Shown: positions 34,268-43,718, numbered from the stretch's first letter. The stretch: 64,000 bases of DNA from Sediminibacterium magnilacihabitans (GCA_002973575.1 PVEQ01000004.1:62001-126000), one strand, 5' to 3'. Notes: generated by a model not told the origin, from the letters alone. Numbers and translations: made by a program.

Positions 34268-35263
34268 CAGGCTTTCTATTTTTTTAAACCCCTGCGCCGC
34301 CGGAACCTGTTCCCATAGTATTTCATAAATAGCAGTAGCAATGGGAATGGCTGCATGGATGGAATGGTTCATGGTAAAGATGCATTTGCTTGCATTGTAT
34401 CCTTCCGCTATCATATTGAGTTCGAGTTGCGCCGCTTTTACAGAATAGCCTTTGCCAATCATGTTGCCAAACGTACGATTGCGGCTATATAATGAATAGC
34501 AGGTAACCAGCAGATCACCCAGGTAAACAGAAGCGGCGTAATTGTGCGATTGTTCGGCGAATGGTCCTTTGTCGTTCGATTGCTGCAGGAAAATTTCCAT
34601 TTCATTGGCGCTATTGGCAATGTACACGCTTAAAAAATTATCGCCGTACTCCAAGCCGTGTGCAATACCTGCTCCCAATGCATAAATATTTTTCAGTACG
34701 GCTGCATACTGCACACCCAGTACATCGGTGTTCACCACCGTATTCAGGTAATCGGTTTTGAAATGTGCGGCAATGGCTGCCGTAGCTTCCGGCTGTTGCC
34801 CCGAAAAAGTAAGGTAAGATAATTTTTCGGCGGCTACTTCTTCCGCATGACAGGGACCCAGTAAAGTGAAATAGCTTTCTAATGGAAATGAAAAAGCCTC
34901 AGAGAGATAATCATTGAGCAGCCGGTTGCCGGAAGGCAGTATCCCTTTCACTGCCGAAACAATTTTTTTATTGCGCAGTTGTTGTGGGCTAAGTGCTTCG
35001 AGACTGCTTTCAACATAAGCTGATGGAACCGCGATCACCAATACATCTGAACCAGTTACCACAGCCTGTATATCGCTGCTGAGTTGCAGTTGCGCATTAT
35101 TGAAATAAGTGCTGCTGAGATAATGCGGGTTATGCCTTCGTTTCTCTATATAAGAGATGGTATCGTTGTTACGCACCCACCAGTTGACGGTATTTCCGTT
35201 GTCAGTAAGAATTTTTGCGATCGCCGTTGCCCAGCTTCCGCTACCGATGATACCAAATCGCAT
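34259..35263 (-). CDS. gpsA: NAD(P)H-dependent glycerol-3-phosphate dehydrogenase
   Basis: 334 residues. An N-terminal Rossmann motif, GIIGSGSWATAIAKIL, is followed by VNWWVRN. VIAVPSAYVESSL, SAVKGI, TLLGPCHAEEVA, the catalytic lysine region AVLKNIYALGAGIAHGL and the GLGDLLVT equivalent (VYLGDLLVTCYSLYSRN) are all present. It reduces dihydroxyacetone phosphate to sn-glycerol 3-phosphate for phospholipids. It overlaps the convergent hemW by 9 bp. The gene after the adaptor/TolC pair, it is probably separately transcribed. Confidence 0.95.
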   Translation of the reverse strand: MRFGIIGSGSWATAIAKILTDNGNTVNWWVRNNDTISYIEKRRHNPHYLSSTYFNNAQLQLSSDIQAVVTGSDVLVIAVPSAYVESSLEALSPQQLRNKKIVSAVKGILPSGNRLLNDYLSEAFSFPLESYFTLLGPCHAEEVAAEKLSYLTFSGQQPEATAAIAAHFKTDYLNTVVNTDVLGVQYAAVLKNIYALGAGIAHGLEYGDNFLSVYIANSANEMEIFLQQSNDKGPFAEQSHNYAASVYLGDLLVTCYSLYSRNRTFGNMIGKGYSVKAAQLELNMIAEGYNASKCIFTMNHSIHAAIPIATAIYEILWEQVPAAQGFKKIESLLR

Positions 35264-35305
35264 ATTGATGCCAGCTGTTGATCGGCAAAAATACGTTTTT
35301 CGTAC

Positions 35306-36664
35306 CTAGTTCTTCTTCTCTTCAAACAACTTGTCTTTAGGGACCACTTTTACCAGGGTTCCGTCTTTCAGTGTTTTACTTACTGTACTGTATGGGCCCG
35401 TGATCACTTCTTCTCCACCCTGGAGTCCACTGGTGATCTGAATATAATTCAGGTCCTGTATAGAAGATTTTACCGGTGTTTTTTTCACTGTATTGTCTTT
35501 CTGCAATACAAATACCACTTCCTGGATATTATCATCTGCGTTGACAGATTTAACGGCAGATGCATCGCTGGCCGGCTTATCGTCTTTCTTTTCTCCCGGC
35601 GCCTTATCGCTGCTCTTATCCCTGGTGGTAACGGCATTCAGCGGCACCGCCAGCACTCCAACATTGGTTTTGGTTTGTATATCGGCGCTCGCGCTCATAC
35701 CCGGACGGAAGGGAAATGCCTTACCTGCTTTTACAATATCTGCATAACTATCGGGCAACAAACGGATATGTACTTTGTAATTGGTAACATCGGTGCTGGT
35801 AGTGGTAGTGGTTGCCACATTCGGGTTGGCGATCTTATAAACAATGCCCCTGAATTTGCGGTTGGTATAAGCATCTACTTCTACAAGCGCGGTATCGCCC
35901 AACTTTACTTTGGGGATATCGTTTTCTCCTACATCTACCCGCACTTCAATGCTGCGCATATCGGCAACGCGCATCATTTCTGTACCGGCCATCTGCGCTG
36001 TACCTACCACGCGTTCTCCTTTTTTCACCGCGAGCAGACTGATCACTCCGTCCATCGGCGCTGTGAGTGTGGTACGTGAGAGGTCTTTATTTGCCCTGGC
36101 CAACTGCGCTTCTGCACTGCGTATCGATGCCTGTCCGCCTTTCAACCCTTCTTTTGCTGCGTTGTAGTTGGCTTCCGCAGAGCGGTACGCCTGCTCGGCC
36201 TGGTCGAATTCGGAACGGGAAATCACTTTATCGGTGTACAACTTTTTCTGCCTGTCGTAACTGGCTTTTGCATTATCCAGTGTGGCTTTCAATCCCTCAA
36301 TACCTGCCGATGAGTTCGACAGTTGCGCCCTGGCTTGTTCTACGCCTGCCGCTACCTGGTCGCGCTGGGTAGAATAAATATCGGCATATATCCTGGCAAG
36401 TATCTGTCCTTTTTTCACGCTATCACCTTCGTTCACATTGAGTTCTACGATCTCACCACTGATATCCGGACTCACTTTTACTTCCACTTCGGGATACACT
36501 TTGCCACTGGCATTCACCGTTTCAATAATGGTGCGTGTACTTACTTTTTCAGACGATACTTTGATCCCTTCGTCTTTACCAATGATACCAGCTTTCTTCA
36601 TACCCACGAAGGCAGCAATGACGGCTACCAGTATGATGATGGTCCAGATTAGTTTCTTATTCAT
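35306..36664 (-). CDS. Periplasmic adaptor (membrane fusion) protein of an efflux system
   Basis: 452 residues. One N-terminal membrane helix (IWTIIILVAVIAAFVGMKKAG, in part) is followed by a lipoyl-like half-motif (VSPDISGEIVELNVNEGDSVKKGQILARI, in part), a helical hairpin (~90-205, rich in QARAQL/AEANYNAA), the second lipoyl half (LTAPMDGVISLLAVKKGERV, in part) and barrel and membrane-proximal domains. The overall look is MacA/HlyD-like. It follows the TolC-family gene at 28 nt. No pump (ABC or RND) adjoins, so the inner-membrane partner is unknown. Confidence 0.9.
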   Translation of the reverse strand: MNKKLIWTIIILVAVIAAFVGMKKAGIIGKDEGIKVSSEKVSTRTIIETVNASGKVYPEVEVKVSPDISGEIVELNVNEGDSVKKGQILARIYADIYSTQRDQVAAGVEQARAQLSNSSAGIEGLKATLDNAKASYDRQKKLYTDKVISRSEFDQAEQAYRSAEANYNAAKEGLKGGQASIRSAEAQLARANKDLSRTTLTAPMDGVISLLAVKKGERVVGTAQMAGTEMMRVADMRSIEVRVDVGENDIPKVKLGDTALVEVDAYTNRKFRGIVYKIANPNVATTTTTSTDVTNYKVHIRLLPDSYADIVKAGKAFPFRPGMSASADIQTKTNVGVLAVPLNAVTTRDKSSDKAPGEKKDDKPASDASAVKSVNADDNIQEVVFVLQKDNTVKKTPVKSSIQDLNYIQITSGLQGGEEVITGPYSTVSKTLKDGTLVKVVPKDKLFEEKKN

Positions 36665-36692
36665 ATGCTCAGGTGTTTCGGTTGTTTTGATA

Positions 36693-38156
36693 TTATAATT
36701 TCAAGCCTACGCCTTTGTAAAATTCCAGCAATTTCATTTTGAATACATAGTCGTACTGGTTGCTCAGTTGCTGCAATTTGGCTTTCAGCAGGTTGTTTTG
36801 GTTGGTTAGCAAATCAATCGAACTCAACAAACCCACCTCATAACGTTTGAGTGCAAAATCGTATGCTTTTTGCGCGCTCATGACTGCTTTCTGTCCCGCA
36901 TTGAATTTTTGCAAAGCAGCCGTAGCGTTGGTATAGGCTGTATAAATATCCTGTTTCAGTTTCAGATCGCTCTGACTTCTTTGCAGTTCTGCATTTTGCA
37001 GGTTCAGTTTGGATTGCTGGTATGCAATACGGTTTTGTCCGTTGTTGAAGATGGGTATCGAAATACTCATCCCAACGTTTTGTCCGAAGTTATTATCTAG
37101 CTGCTTGCCCCATCCCTGCCAGATATCTCCAAAGTTGCGGGTGCCTTGTGAAAATTTATAGATCGGATTTTGCAGGTAATAGTTTACATTATTCACTGTT
37201 ACAATGGGCTCCGCTCCTGTAATGGGTGTATACCCCAGGAAAGTGGCGCCGTTGGTATATTTGAAAGAGTTTGAAAAGTTGGTAGACAGGTTGAAGCCCA
37301 GGTTGAGGGTAGGATAAAAACCGCCTTTGACTGCTGCGATGTTTTTCTGTGCGGCTTTTATTCTGAGTGCATTCCCTTTCTGCAAAGGCTGGTTCACGAG
37401 TGCCAATTGATATACTGCCTGTGGTTGCATATCGGCAAAGGATTCCAATGGAATTTTATCTACCGGCGGGGTTTCAACGCCAAAGATCACATCGGGGTCA
37501 AGGCCCAGTAATCCACGCAGGCTGATGAGGTTTTGTTCATAGGAAGTTTTGGCTGCGATATAATTGCTGCTGTCTGTTGACAATTGTGCTTCAATTTCCG
37601 CCAGGTTCAACTCCGGCAAGATCCCTGCATCTACTTTCTTTCGGGTCATTTCAAATTGAGCATTGGTTTGGCTGATCTGTACCTCACTGATGTTGATCTG
37701 CTCTTTGGCTGCCAGTACCTGCAAATAATAAGTGCATACATTCAATGCAACGTCATTGGCGGCTTTGGCAACATCGGCCAACGCAGCCTGGGCGCTGAAT
37801 GAAGAAGCCTGCATGGTGTTACGTAACCTTCCGTTGTTGTATAACTGTATACCTCCGTTTACGCCAAAATTCTGGTACAGGAACTGGGTAGTGGCAAAAC
37901 CATTGGTAGTGGGGTCGATCGAACGTCCGAAACGCACACCCGTAGAAGAATTACCTGATACGCCCGGATAAAGGTTCAATTTTGATTGTTTCAGTTGTAA
38001 TGCACTGATCCTTGCCTGGATATCGGCCTGCTTAACAGAAATATTATTGGCCATTGCATAATCCACACACTGACGCAGGTTCCACCTGTCGGAATCATTC
38101 TGTGCGTTTGCCTGCAAGAACGCTACACCACAAAGAAGGATAATCAGTTTTTTCAT
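36693..38156 (-). CDS. TolC-family outer-membrane efflux protein
   Basis: 487 residues from the ATG at 38156, which gives signal peptide MKKLIILLCGVAFLQANAQ; an earlier start at 38192 would add 12 residues. Two TolC-type repeats are seen: WNLRQCVDYAMANNISVKQADIQ (in part) with LYNNGRLRN, and later MSISIPIFNNGQNRIAYQQSKL (in part), each followed by long helices. It forms the outer-membrane channel for the adaptor at 35306-36664, in the same transcript. The C-terminus ends LEFYKGVGLKL. Confidence 0.92.
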   Translation of the reverse strand: MKKLIILLCGVAFLQANAQNDSDRWNLRQCVDYAMANNISVKQADIQARISALQLKQSKLNLYPGVSGNSSTGVRFGRSIDPTTNGFATTQFLYQNFGVNGGIQLYNNGRLRNTMQASSFSAQAALADVAKAANDVALNVCTYYLQVLAAKEQINISEVQISQTNAQFEMTRKKVDAGILPELNLAEIEAQLSTDSSNYIAAKTSYEQNLISLRGLLGLDPDVIFGVETPPVDKIPLESFADMQPQAVYQLALVNQPLQKGNALRIKAAQKNIAAVKGGFYPTLNLGFNLSTNFSNSFKYTNGATFLGYTPITGAEPIVTVNNVNYYLQNPIYKFSQGTRNFGDIWQGWGKQLDNNFGQNVGMSISIPIFNNGQNRIAYQQSKLNLQNAELQRSQSDLKLKQDIYTAYTNATAALQKFNAGQKAVMSAQKAYDFALKRYEVGLLSSIDLLTNQNNLLKAKLQQLSNQYDYVFKMKLLEFYKGVGLKL

Positions 38157-38240
38157 ATCTAACAAAAATAACAGTTTCCCATCCACACCCATAATTTTTA
38201 GACAAGCGGAAAAGAGGCTTGCAAACCGCAGTTAAAAATG

Positions 38241-39416
38241 TTATGAAAGGTGCGAAATGGCTTTAAAAGCTGCTTCCAGATCGGCCAAAAGGTAATCGCC
38301 TTCCTCCAATCCTACATACAACCGCAGACTTCTGTGCTCAGGGTCCGCTGCATTAAAAGCAGCCGGCTGCAGGCCTGCGCATTTGGGTATGATCAGCGAT
38401 TCATAACCACCCCAGCTCACCGCCATGAGAATATGTTGCAGCGATTCGCAAAAAACTTCGATGGTTTCCCTTTTATCAGTTTTGATAAAAAAAGTAAGAA
38501 GGCCACAGGCGCCCTTCATTTGTTTTTTTGCCAGCTCGTACTGTGGAAAGCTGGGGTCGAGCGGGAACAATACTTTTTCTACCCGCGGATGTGCATGCAG
38601 GAAATCCACTACCTGCTGCGTGGTACGGCCGATGCGTTCAAGCCTTGCCGGCAAAGTACGTAGCCCCCGGATCAACAACCATGCATTGAAAGGTTGTATA
38701 CCCGATCCCACCGTCATATATTCACTGTTGAATATTTTTTCCATCTTTTCTTTGCTGCCGCTGAGCACACCGGCTACCACATCGCTGTGCCCGCCTATGT
38801 ATTTAGTGGCGGACTGTAACACCAGGTCAATACCCAACTTAATCGGCTGCTGGTATAATGGCGAGCAATAACTGTTATCGCAGATGGTAACAATGTTGTG
38901 CTTTTTTGCGAGTGCCGCAACAGCCGCCAGGTCTTGCAATTCAAACAACCAGCTATTGGGCGATTCGAGATAGATGACGGTGGTATTCGGCTGTATGGCG
39001 GCTTCAAAATGCTTTATATCTGTGCCATCCACATAAGTGACCGTTACCTGGAAGCGGGGCAGGATCACATCGAACATCCGTTGCGCCCATGAATAAGGTT
39101 TCTTTACACTAACGATATGATCGCCGCTTTTTACCTGCGACAATACCGCGGCGAAGATCGCCGCAGCCCCGCTGTTGAATACCAGGCAATCTTCAGCGCC
39201 ATCGAGCGCCGCCAGTTTTTTGCGCAATATTTCTACCGTAGGATTCAGTCCGCGGCTGTACAACCAGGTGCTGTATTCATCCTCAAATGCGCGGCGCATA
39301 TCGGCCACTTTGCGGAATGCAAAATTGCTGGTCTGCACGATCGGCGGCGCTATCGAACGGAAATATTCGTCGCGGTCTTCGCCCAACTCATTCAGTATAT
39401 ACGACAGATCTGTCAT
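38241..39416 (-). CDS. PLP-dependent trans-sulfuration enzyme (Cys/Met metabolism family)
   Basis: 391 residues. PIVQTSNFAF and YSRGLNPTVEILRKKLAALDGAEDCLVFNSGAAAI (in part) are the substrate-site and early motifs of cystathionine gamma-synthase/lyase-type enzymes. ICDNSYCSP corresponds to the PLP pyridine-Asp site, and the Schiff-base lysine lies in SATKYIGGHSDVVAGV. The exact reaction (gamma-synthase, beta/gamma-lyase or methionine gamma-lyase) cannot be told from sequence alone. The start codon overlaps the stop of the upstream permease gene by 4 bp, so the two are translationally linked. The permease may bring in its substrate or a related amino acid. Confidence 0.85.
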   Translation of the reverse strand: MTDLSYILNELGEDRDEYFRSIAPPIVQTSNFAFRKVADMRRAFEDEYSTWLYSRGLNPTVEILRKKLAALDGAEDCLVFNSGAAAIFAAVLSQVKSGDHIVSVKKPYSWAQRMFDVILPRFQVTVTYVDGTDIKHFEAAIQPNTTVIYLESPNSWLFELQDLAAVAALAKKHNIVTICDNSYCSPLYQQPIKLGIDLVLQSATKYIGGHSDVVAGVLSGSKEKMEKIFNSEYMTVGSGIQPFNAWLLIRGLRTLPARLERIGRTTQQVVDFLHAHPRVEKVLFPLDPSFPQYELAKKQMKGACGLLTFFIKTDKRETIEVFCESLQHILMAVSWGGYESLIIPKCAGLQPAAFNAADPEHRSLRLYVGLEEGDYLLADLEAAFKAISHLS

Positions 39417-40738
39417 TGTTTTTCTTTTTGAATCTTTGAGAAATGGAAATAGAGCACCATAAAAGCAGCCAGTACCAGCACGCCCGTCAGTGCAGTATAA
39501 GGTGTTTGCAAAGCAATGCTGATGCCTACGAATAAATAGGCCGACATAAAGACAAGCGGCATCAACGGGTACAGTTTCATTTTATAAATACCAGTGTTAT
39601 CCAGTGCACGTGTGCGTTTGCGCAAAACAAATATGGTAGCGCTGGAGGCTACCATGCCAAAGCAATCGAGAAAGATGGCGAAGTTCAATATCTTTTCAAA
39701 GGTCTGGGCAAAGAAAAGGATCACGATACAGGTAGCGGAAAAAGCAGTCAGTGATACAGTGAATACTCCGTTTTTTTCGCTTGTCCTGGAAAACAGTTTC
39801 GGCAATGTACCTTCCGTACTCATGGCATACATTACCCTGGGGTTGCTCATCAGTAATGCATTGACATAAGCAAGTACACCAAAAAAGAGCAGAAAAGAAA
39901 ATACATTGGCGCCTCTGTTACCAAACGTTTTTACCATTACTACGTAAGCGATCTCCCGCTCACCCTTCATGTTATTGAACCCGATGATATGGTAATAGCT
40001 CAGGTTTACCAGTAAATACAATGCAATGATGATGGCAATACCAATGAAAATACCCCTTGGAATATTCCTGGCAGGCTGACTTACCTCACTGCCGAAATTG
40101 ATGGTCTGCTGGTAGCCTCCATAAGTAAATGAAACAGCAATCAGGCTCACACCCAGGCTTTGTATCCAACTCATAGAAGAAGCAGGAGCAATATTCGCTG
40201 TTACTGCCTGCGGCTGGTGTGGAAAAAACAAGGCAAGGATCAACACTACGATCATGCTTATTTTAATGAGCATCAGTACATTTTGCACACGGGAACTCAT
40301 CTTTAGCCCTGCCAGGTTGATCAGGTAAAAAATTACGATAGCAACGCAACTGACCAGGGCTTTATCTACATCGGTCCAGGCTACCTGTGGGAACAGCTTG
40401 GCAATATAGCCGCTGCCGATCAATGCTACGCCACTCAGGCTGGCAGCATTACTGATGAGGATGATGCAGTTGATGGCAAAAGCGATACTGGGGTGATAGG
40501 CATAAGAAAACACTTTATAATATCCGCCAGTAATGGGATAGCGGCTCCCGATCTCGGCATAAGTAAGCGCTCCGCAGAGTGCAAAGAATCCACCCAATAC
40601 CCAGGCTGTAAAATAAACCGACGGTTCAATGGCATCCTTGGCGCTGGTTGCTGCCGTTCTGAAAATGCCCATCCCGATAACGAGTCCTACCACAATCATG
40701 GTAAAACTGAAAAGATTCAATTGCTGTTTCCCCTGCAT
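39413..40738 (-). CDS. APC-superfamily amino-acid permease
   Basis: 441 residues with about 12 hydrophobic segments. The N-terminal part FTMIVVGLVIGMGIFRTAA is the APC glycine-rich helix 1, followed by YFTAWVLGGFFALCGALTYAEIGSRYPITGGYY (in part), typical of the LAT/amino-acid transporter branch. SVSFTYGGYQQTINFGSEV corresponds to the substrate-lining helix 6 region. It lies upstream of and overlaps the PLP enzyme by 4 bp. The substrate is unknown; an amino acid fits the neighbour. It is divergent from the B12 riboswitch unit. Confidence 0.88.
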   Translation of the reverse strand: MQGKQQLNLFSFTMIVVGLVIGMGIFRTAATSAKDAIEPSVYFTAWVLGGFFALCGALTYAEIGSRYPITGGYYKVFSYAYHPSIAFAINCIILISNAASLSGVALIGSGYIAKLFPQVAWTDVDKALVSCVAIVIFYLINLAGLKMSSRVQNVLMLIKISMIVVLILALFFPHQPQAVTANIAPASSMSWIQSLGVSLIAVSFTYGGYQQTINFGSEVSQPARNIPRGIFIGIAIIIALYLLVNLSYYHIIGFNNMKGEREIAYVVMVKTFGNRGANVFSFLLFFGVLAYVNALLMSNPRVMYAMSTEGTLPKLFSRTSEKNGVFTVSLTAFSATCIVILFFAQTFEKILNFAIFLDCFGMVASSATIFVLRKRTRALDNTGIYKMKLYPLMPLVFMSAYLFVGISIALQTPYTALTGVLVLAAFMVLYFHFSKIQKEKQ

Positions 40739-40793
40739 GGCGTCGATTTTATTTCAGTTGACTTTAAATGTAGGAAATTGATGGATATCCCAC

Positions 40794-40801
40794 TACATTT
40801 G
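40794..40801 (+). promoter_or_regulatory. Candidate -7 box TACATTTG for the B12 unit
   Basis: TACATTTG matches TAnnTTTG and ends at 40801, immediately ahead of the riboswitch, so transcription would begin just where the aptamer starts. A good -33 element was not identified. Confidence 0.5.
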
Positions 40802-40802
40802 C

Positions 40803-40990
40803 ACCGTAGTTGGTCCCCGAAGGGTCGGGGTTAAAAGGGAAGTCCGGTGCAAATCCGGCGCTATCCCCGTAGCTGTAAGCGCTATTCAACTGCTGATACT
40901 TCTGCCACTGTTCATAAGAATGGGAAGGCCATCAGCGGAGCGCAAGCCAGAAGACCTGCCAGCAATAGGTTTCATTCAAGGCTTTCGGGT
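40803..40990 (+). promoter_or_regulatory. Cobalamin (B12) riboswitch
   Basis: The aptamer has the conserved segments in order: GGGAAGTCCGGTGCAAATCC with GGCGCTATCCCCG, GCTGTAA, TGCCACTG, TGGGAAGGC and the B12 box AAGCCAGAAGACCTGCC (within 40942-40960). All core elements of the AdoCbl-type aptamer are present. It ends about 100 nt before the ATG of the BtuB-like receptor. Binding of cobalamin should lower expression of the downstream unit. The platform could act on translation or transcription; no clear terminator hairpin is visible, so translational control is favoured. Confidence 0.93.
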
Positions 40991-41090
40991 GAAAGGCATG
41001 GAATGTAAATGCTGTCTGCAGCAGCAATTTATATTTCTTCTTTTTTCAATTTTCCTGAAAGCTCATTGTTCAACTTAAAACAAACAAACA

Positions 41091-43046
41091 ATGAGCAAAA
41101 CATCGACGCTCTTATGCATGCTTACTGCTTCCCTGCTGGCAGGACAAACAGCATTTTCACAACAGGATTCTATCCGAACGGGACAACTCGATGAAGTGGT
41201 GGTTACCGCCAACAGGGTGAGTCTCAAACAATCACAAACCGGCAAGATCGTAACGGTCATAGACCAAAAAATGATTGCCAATAACCAGGGCAGAACACTT
41301 GCTGAATTACTCAATACCCAGGCAAGCTTTTTCATCAACGGTTCGAACAATACGCTGGGAACCAACCAGGACCTGTATTTCAGGGGTGCCGGTGTAGGCA
41401 GTATGCTGATCGTAATAGATGGTACGCCGGTATATGATCCTTCAATGAGCAGCAATTCTTTTGATCTGAATAATATTTCGCTGGACCAGGTGGAAAGGAT
41501 TGAAATACTGAAAGGTGGACAAAGCACCCTCTGGGGTAGCGATGCCGTAGCCGGTGTGATACAGATCTTCATGAAAAAAGGAAGCGGTAAAAAAGCCAAC
41601 GTCAATGCTTCCGCTGCCTATGGCACTTACAACACATTCCGCGCAGGAACAGGTTTGAGCGGGCGGCTGGATAAGCTCGGTTACAATGTACAGTATAGCT
41701 ACGTTAAAAGCGATGGGATGGCTTCTGCCTATGATAGCACAGGCACAAAAGGTTTCAAGAAAGATGGATTTGAGCAGACCAATCTGCTTGCCGAACTCAA
41801 TTACCAGCTCAGCAACCGCTTATCGGCAAGGGCTTTTGGCAATTTCGGCATTTACCGAACCGATTTGCCCGGCGGGGCCTTCACCGATGAAAAAGATTAT
41901 ACCGCTAAAAACAACCACCAGTTGAGCGGGTTCTCTCTGCATTACCACGACAACAACGGATTCAGCTGGAACCTGATGGGCAGTTACCAGCAGGCCAAAA
42001 GGTTGTTCGTGAACGACAGCACTTACACTGCCGCTTATACCAAGTATTATTCCGGAAACTATATTGGCAACTCTTACGTGCTGGAGACCAACGGCAACAA
42101 AAAATTCAATGCGCATGTACAATGGGTAGGCGGTATCCAGTATACACGTCAGAATACGACCCAATCATCCCTGTACATCAGCACGGGTGTTCCCGCTTAC
42201 AAGTCTTCCTCGGCATTGGGTAAAGACAGCACGTATACCAGCCAGTTTTCGGCTTATAGTTCATTGTTGCTGACAGATCTTGGTGGCTTCAATTTTGAAG
42301 CGGGCGGACGCATCAACCATCATTCCATCTATGGCAACAACGCTACTTATACCATCAACCAGTCTTATAATATTGATGAGAACACCAAATTGTTTGTAAA
42401 CATTTCTTCTGCTTACAAAGTGCCTTCTCTCTACCAGTTGTACAGCGAATACGGTAACAAAGGATTGAAACCGGAAAGCAGCACCACTTATGAAATAGGC
42501 GTGCAAACACAAAGCAATAACAAAAGACAGAGTTTGCGTTTCGCGGCATTCAAAAGGGATATCCGTAACCTCATCATCTTTTATACCGACCCGGTAACCT
42601 ATGCCGGTCAGTATATCAATCGCGATGAACAGCACGATTATGGCTTTGAAGTGGAAAGCAACACACAATTGGCTTCTTTCGGAACCTGGAGCAATAACCT
42701 CAGCTTTATCAACGGGCAGGGTGTTGAAAGCGGTAAGAAAACAGACAACCTGTACCGCCGTCCCAAGTTCGTGTTCAACAGCAGCCTTACCCTGCAGCCT
42801 TGCAAGGCGCTGACAGTTATTCCTTCATTCAAATATGTAGGCGCCCGGTTAAAAGGGCCTTACGATGCGGGTCCGGCTGAACAACCACATTATTATACCA
42901 TCGATTGCTATGCGGGATATGCTTTGTCCGGAAAAATTAAAGTATTTTTGGACTTCCATAACATCACCGATCAGCAGTATTTCGACATTGTTGGTTATAC
43001 CAGCAAACGATTCAATATGATGGCCGGTTTCAGTGTTAAACTATAA
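41091..43046 (+). CDS. btuB: BtuB-like TonB-dependent cobalamin receptor
   Basis: 651 residues. Signal peptide ~1-23 (ending AFSQQ), TonB box-like DEVVVTANRVSL, plug domain (ELLNTQASFFINGSNNTLGTN; GVGSMLIVIDGTPVYDP; RIEILKGGQSTLWGSDAVAGVIQI, in part) and a barrel of about 500 residues ending NMMAGFSVKL. It lacks the carboxypeptidase-regulatory domain found in the receptor at 9215. Placement directly under the B12 riboswitch and the plug sequence support corrinoid import across the outer membrane. Next gene at 23 nt. Confidence 0.9.
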   Translation: MSKTSTLLCMLTASLLAGQTAFSQQDSIRTGQLDEVVVTANRVSLKQSQTGKIVTVIDQKMIANNQGRTLAELLNTQASFFINGSNNTLGTNQDLYFRGAGVGSMLIVIDGTPVYDPSMSSNSFDLNNISLDQVERIEILKGGQSTLWGSDAVAGVIQIFMKKGSGKKANVNASAAYGTYNTFRAGTGLSGRLDKLGYNVQYSYVKSDGMASAYDSTGTKGFKKDGFEQTNLLAELNYQLSNRLSARAFGNFGIYRTDLPGGAFTDEKDYTAKNNHQLSGFSLHYHDNNGFSWNLMGSYQQAKRLFVNDSTYTAAYTKYYSGNYIGNSYVLETNGNKKFNAHVQWVGGIQYTRQNTTQSSLYISTGVPAYKSSSALGKDSTYTSQFSAYSSLLLTDLGGFNFEAGGRINHHSIYGNNATYTINQSYNIDENTKLFVNISSAYKVPSLYQLYSEYGNKGLKPESSTTYEIGVQTQSNNKRQSLRFAAFKRDIRNLIIFYTDPVTYAGQYINRDEQHDYGFEVESNTQLASFGTWSNNLSFINGQGVESGKKTDNLYRRPKFVFNSSLTLQPCKALTVIPSFKYVGARLKGPYDAGPAEQPHYYTIDCYAGYALSGKIKVFLDFHNITDQQYFDIVGYTSKRFNMMAGFSVKL

Positions 43047-43069
43047 TAACTAACATCAAATCAACCGAT

Positions 43070-43678
43070 ATGTCGCTCAACAAAATCAATCCGCGCGTTT
43101 CTTTGCTTTTAGTGTTCATTGCCCTGACGGCCGGCTTACGCGTTTTTTCCGCTACCTCAGCAGGAACACAAGCTGCGCTCAACAACTTCACGCCCATTGG
43201 AGCCATGGCTCTTTTTGGAGGCGCCTACTTCCATACCAAATGGAAGGGTTATTTCTTTCCGCTGCTGGCGTTGTTTTTGAGTGATGTGATCATGATGAAG
43301 TTTGTATATGGAGGAACCGGATTGAGTAATGGTTTGTTGTACAGCGGGTGGTACTGGACTTATGGCGCTTTTGCGTTGATGGTGTTGATCGGATCGCTGA
43401 TTAAAAATGTAAGCTTTAAAACCGTGATTGCCGGCGCAGTTGGCGCTGCACTGCTGCACTGGATCGTTACCGATTGTGGTGTATGGCTGGGCGGCGGTAC
43501 CGATATTACCACAGGTCTTCCCTATACGCGCGACTGGAACGGATTGGTGAAATGTCACATACTGGCCATTCCTTTCATGAAAAATATGCTGATCGGGAAC
43601 CTGGTCTACGGCGCTGTGCTCTTTGGAGGTTTTGAATGGCTGCAGAAAAGATACCCGGCATTATTATCCATGCAATAA
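43070..43678 (+). CDS. DUF6580 family membrane protein, putative transporter component
   Basis: 202 residues with about five membrane segments. The text is typical of DUF6580: NFTPIGAMALFGGAYF, FFPLLALFLSDVIM, LLHWIVTDCGVWL and NMLIGNLVYGAVLFGGFEWL. The size and helical layout resemble the substrate-binding (S) components of ECF transporters, though no S-component signature is certain. Under the B12 riboswitch, between receptor and binding-protein genes, it is a candidate for inner-membrane corrinoid entry; this is inference. It is followed by a hairpin that may partly terminate transcription. Confidence 0.8.
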   Translation: MSLNKINPRVSLLLVFIALTAGLRVFSATSAGTQAALNNFTPIGAMALFGGAYFHTKWKGYFFPLLALFLSDVIMMKFVYGGTGLSNGLLYSGWYWTYGAFALMVLIGSLIKNVSFKTVIAGAVGAALLHWIVTDCGVWLGGGTDITTGLPYTRDWNGLVKCHILAIPFMKNMLIGNLVYGAVLFGGFEWLQKRYPALLSMQ

Positions 43679-43686
43679 GTTGTTGC

Positions 43687-43718
43687 AAAAGCCTTCCGCT
43701 CGGAAGGCTTTTGTTTTC
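43687..43718 (+). terminator. Intrinsic terminator-like hairpin after DUF6580
   Basis: A 12-bp perfect stem, AAAAGCCTTCCG (43687-43698) with CGGAAGGCTTTT (43701-43712), closes on a 2-nt loop (real loop 4-6 nt) and is followed by GTTTTCC. Located within the presumed B12 unit, it could end the transport transcript or attenuate the enzyme genes downstream. Confidence 0.75.

Noticed and set aside
40803-40990. Cobalamin aptamer as part of the APC permease leader
   Set aside because: The aptamer reads 5'-3' on the plus strand toward the BtuB-like receptor; the permease is on the other strand.
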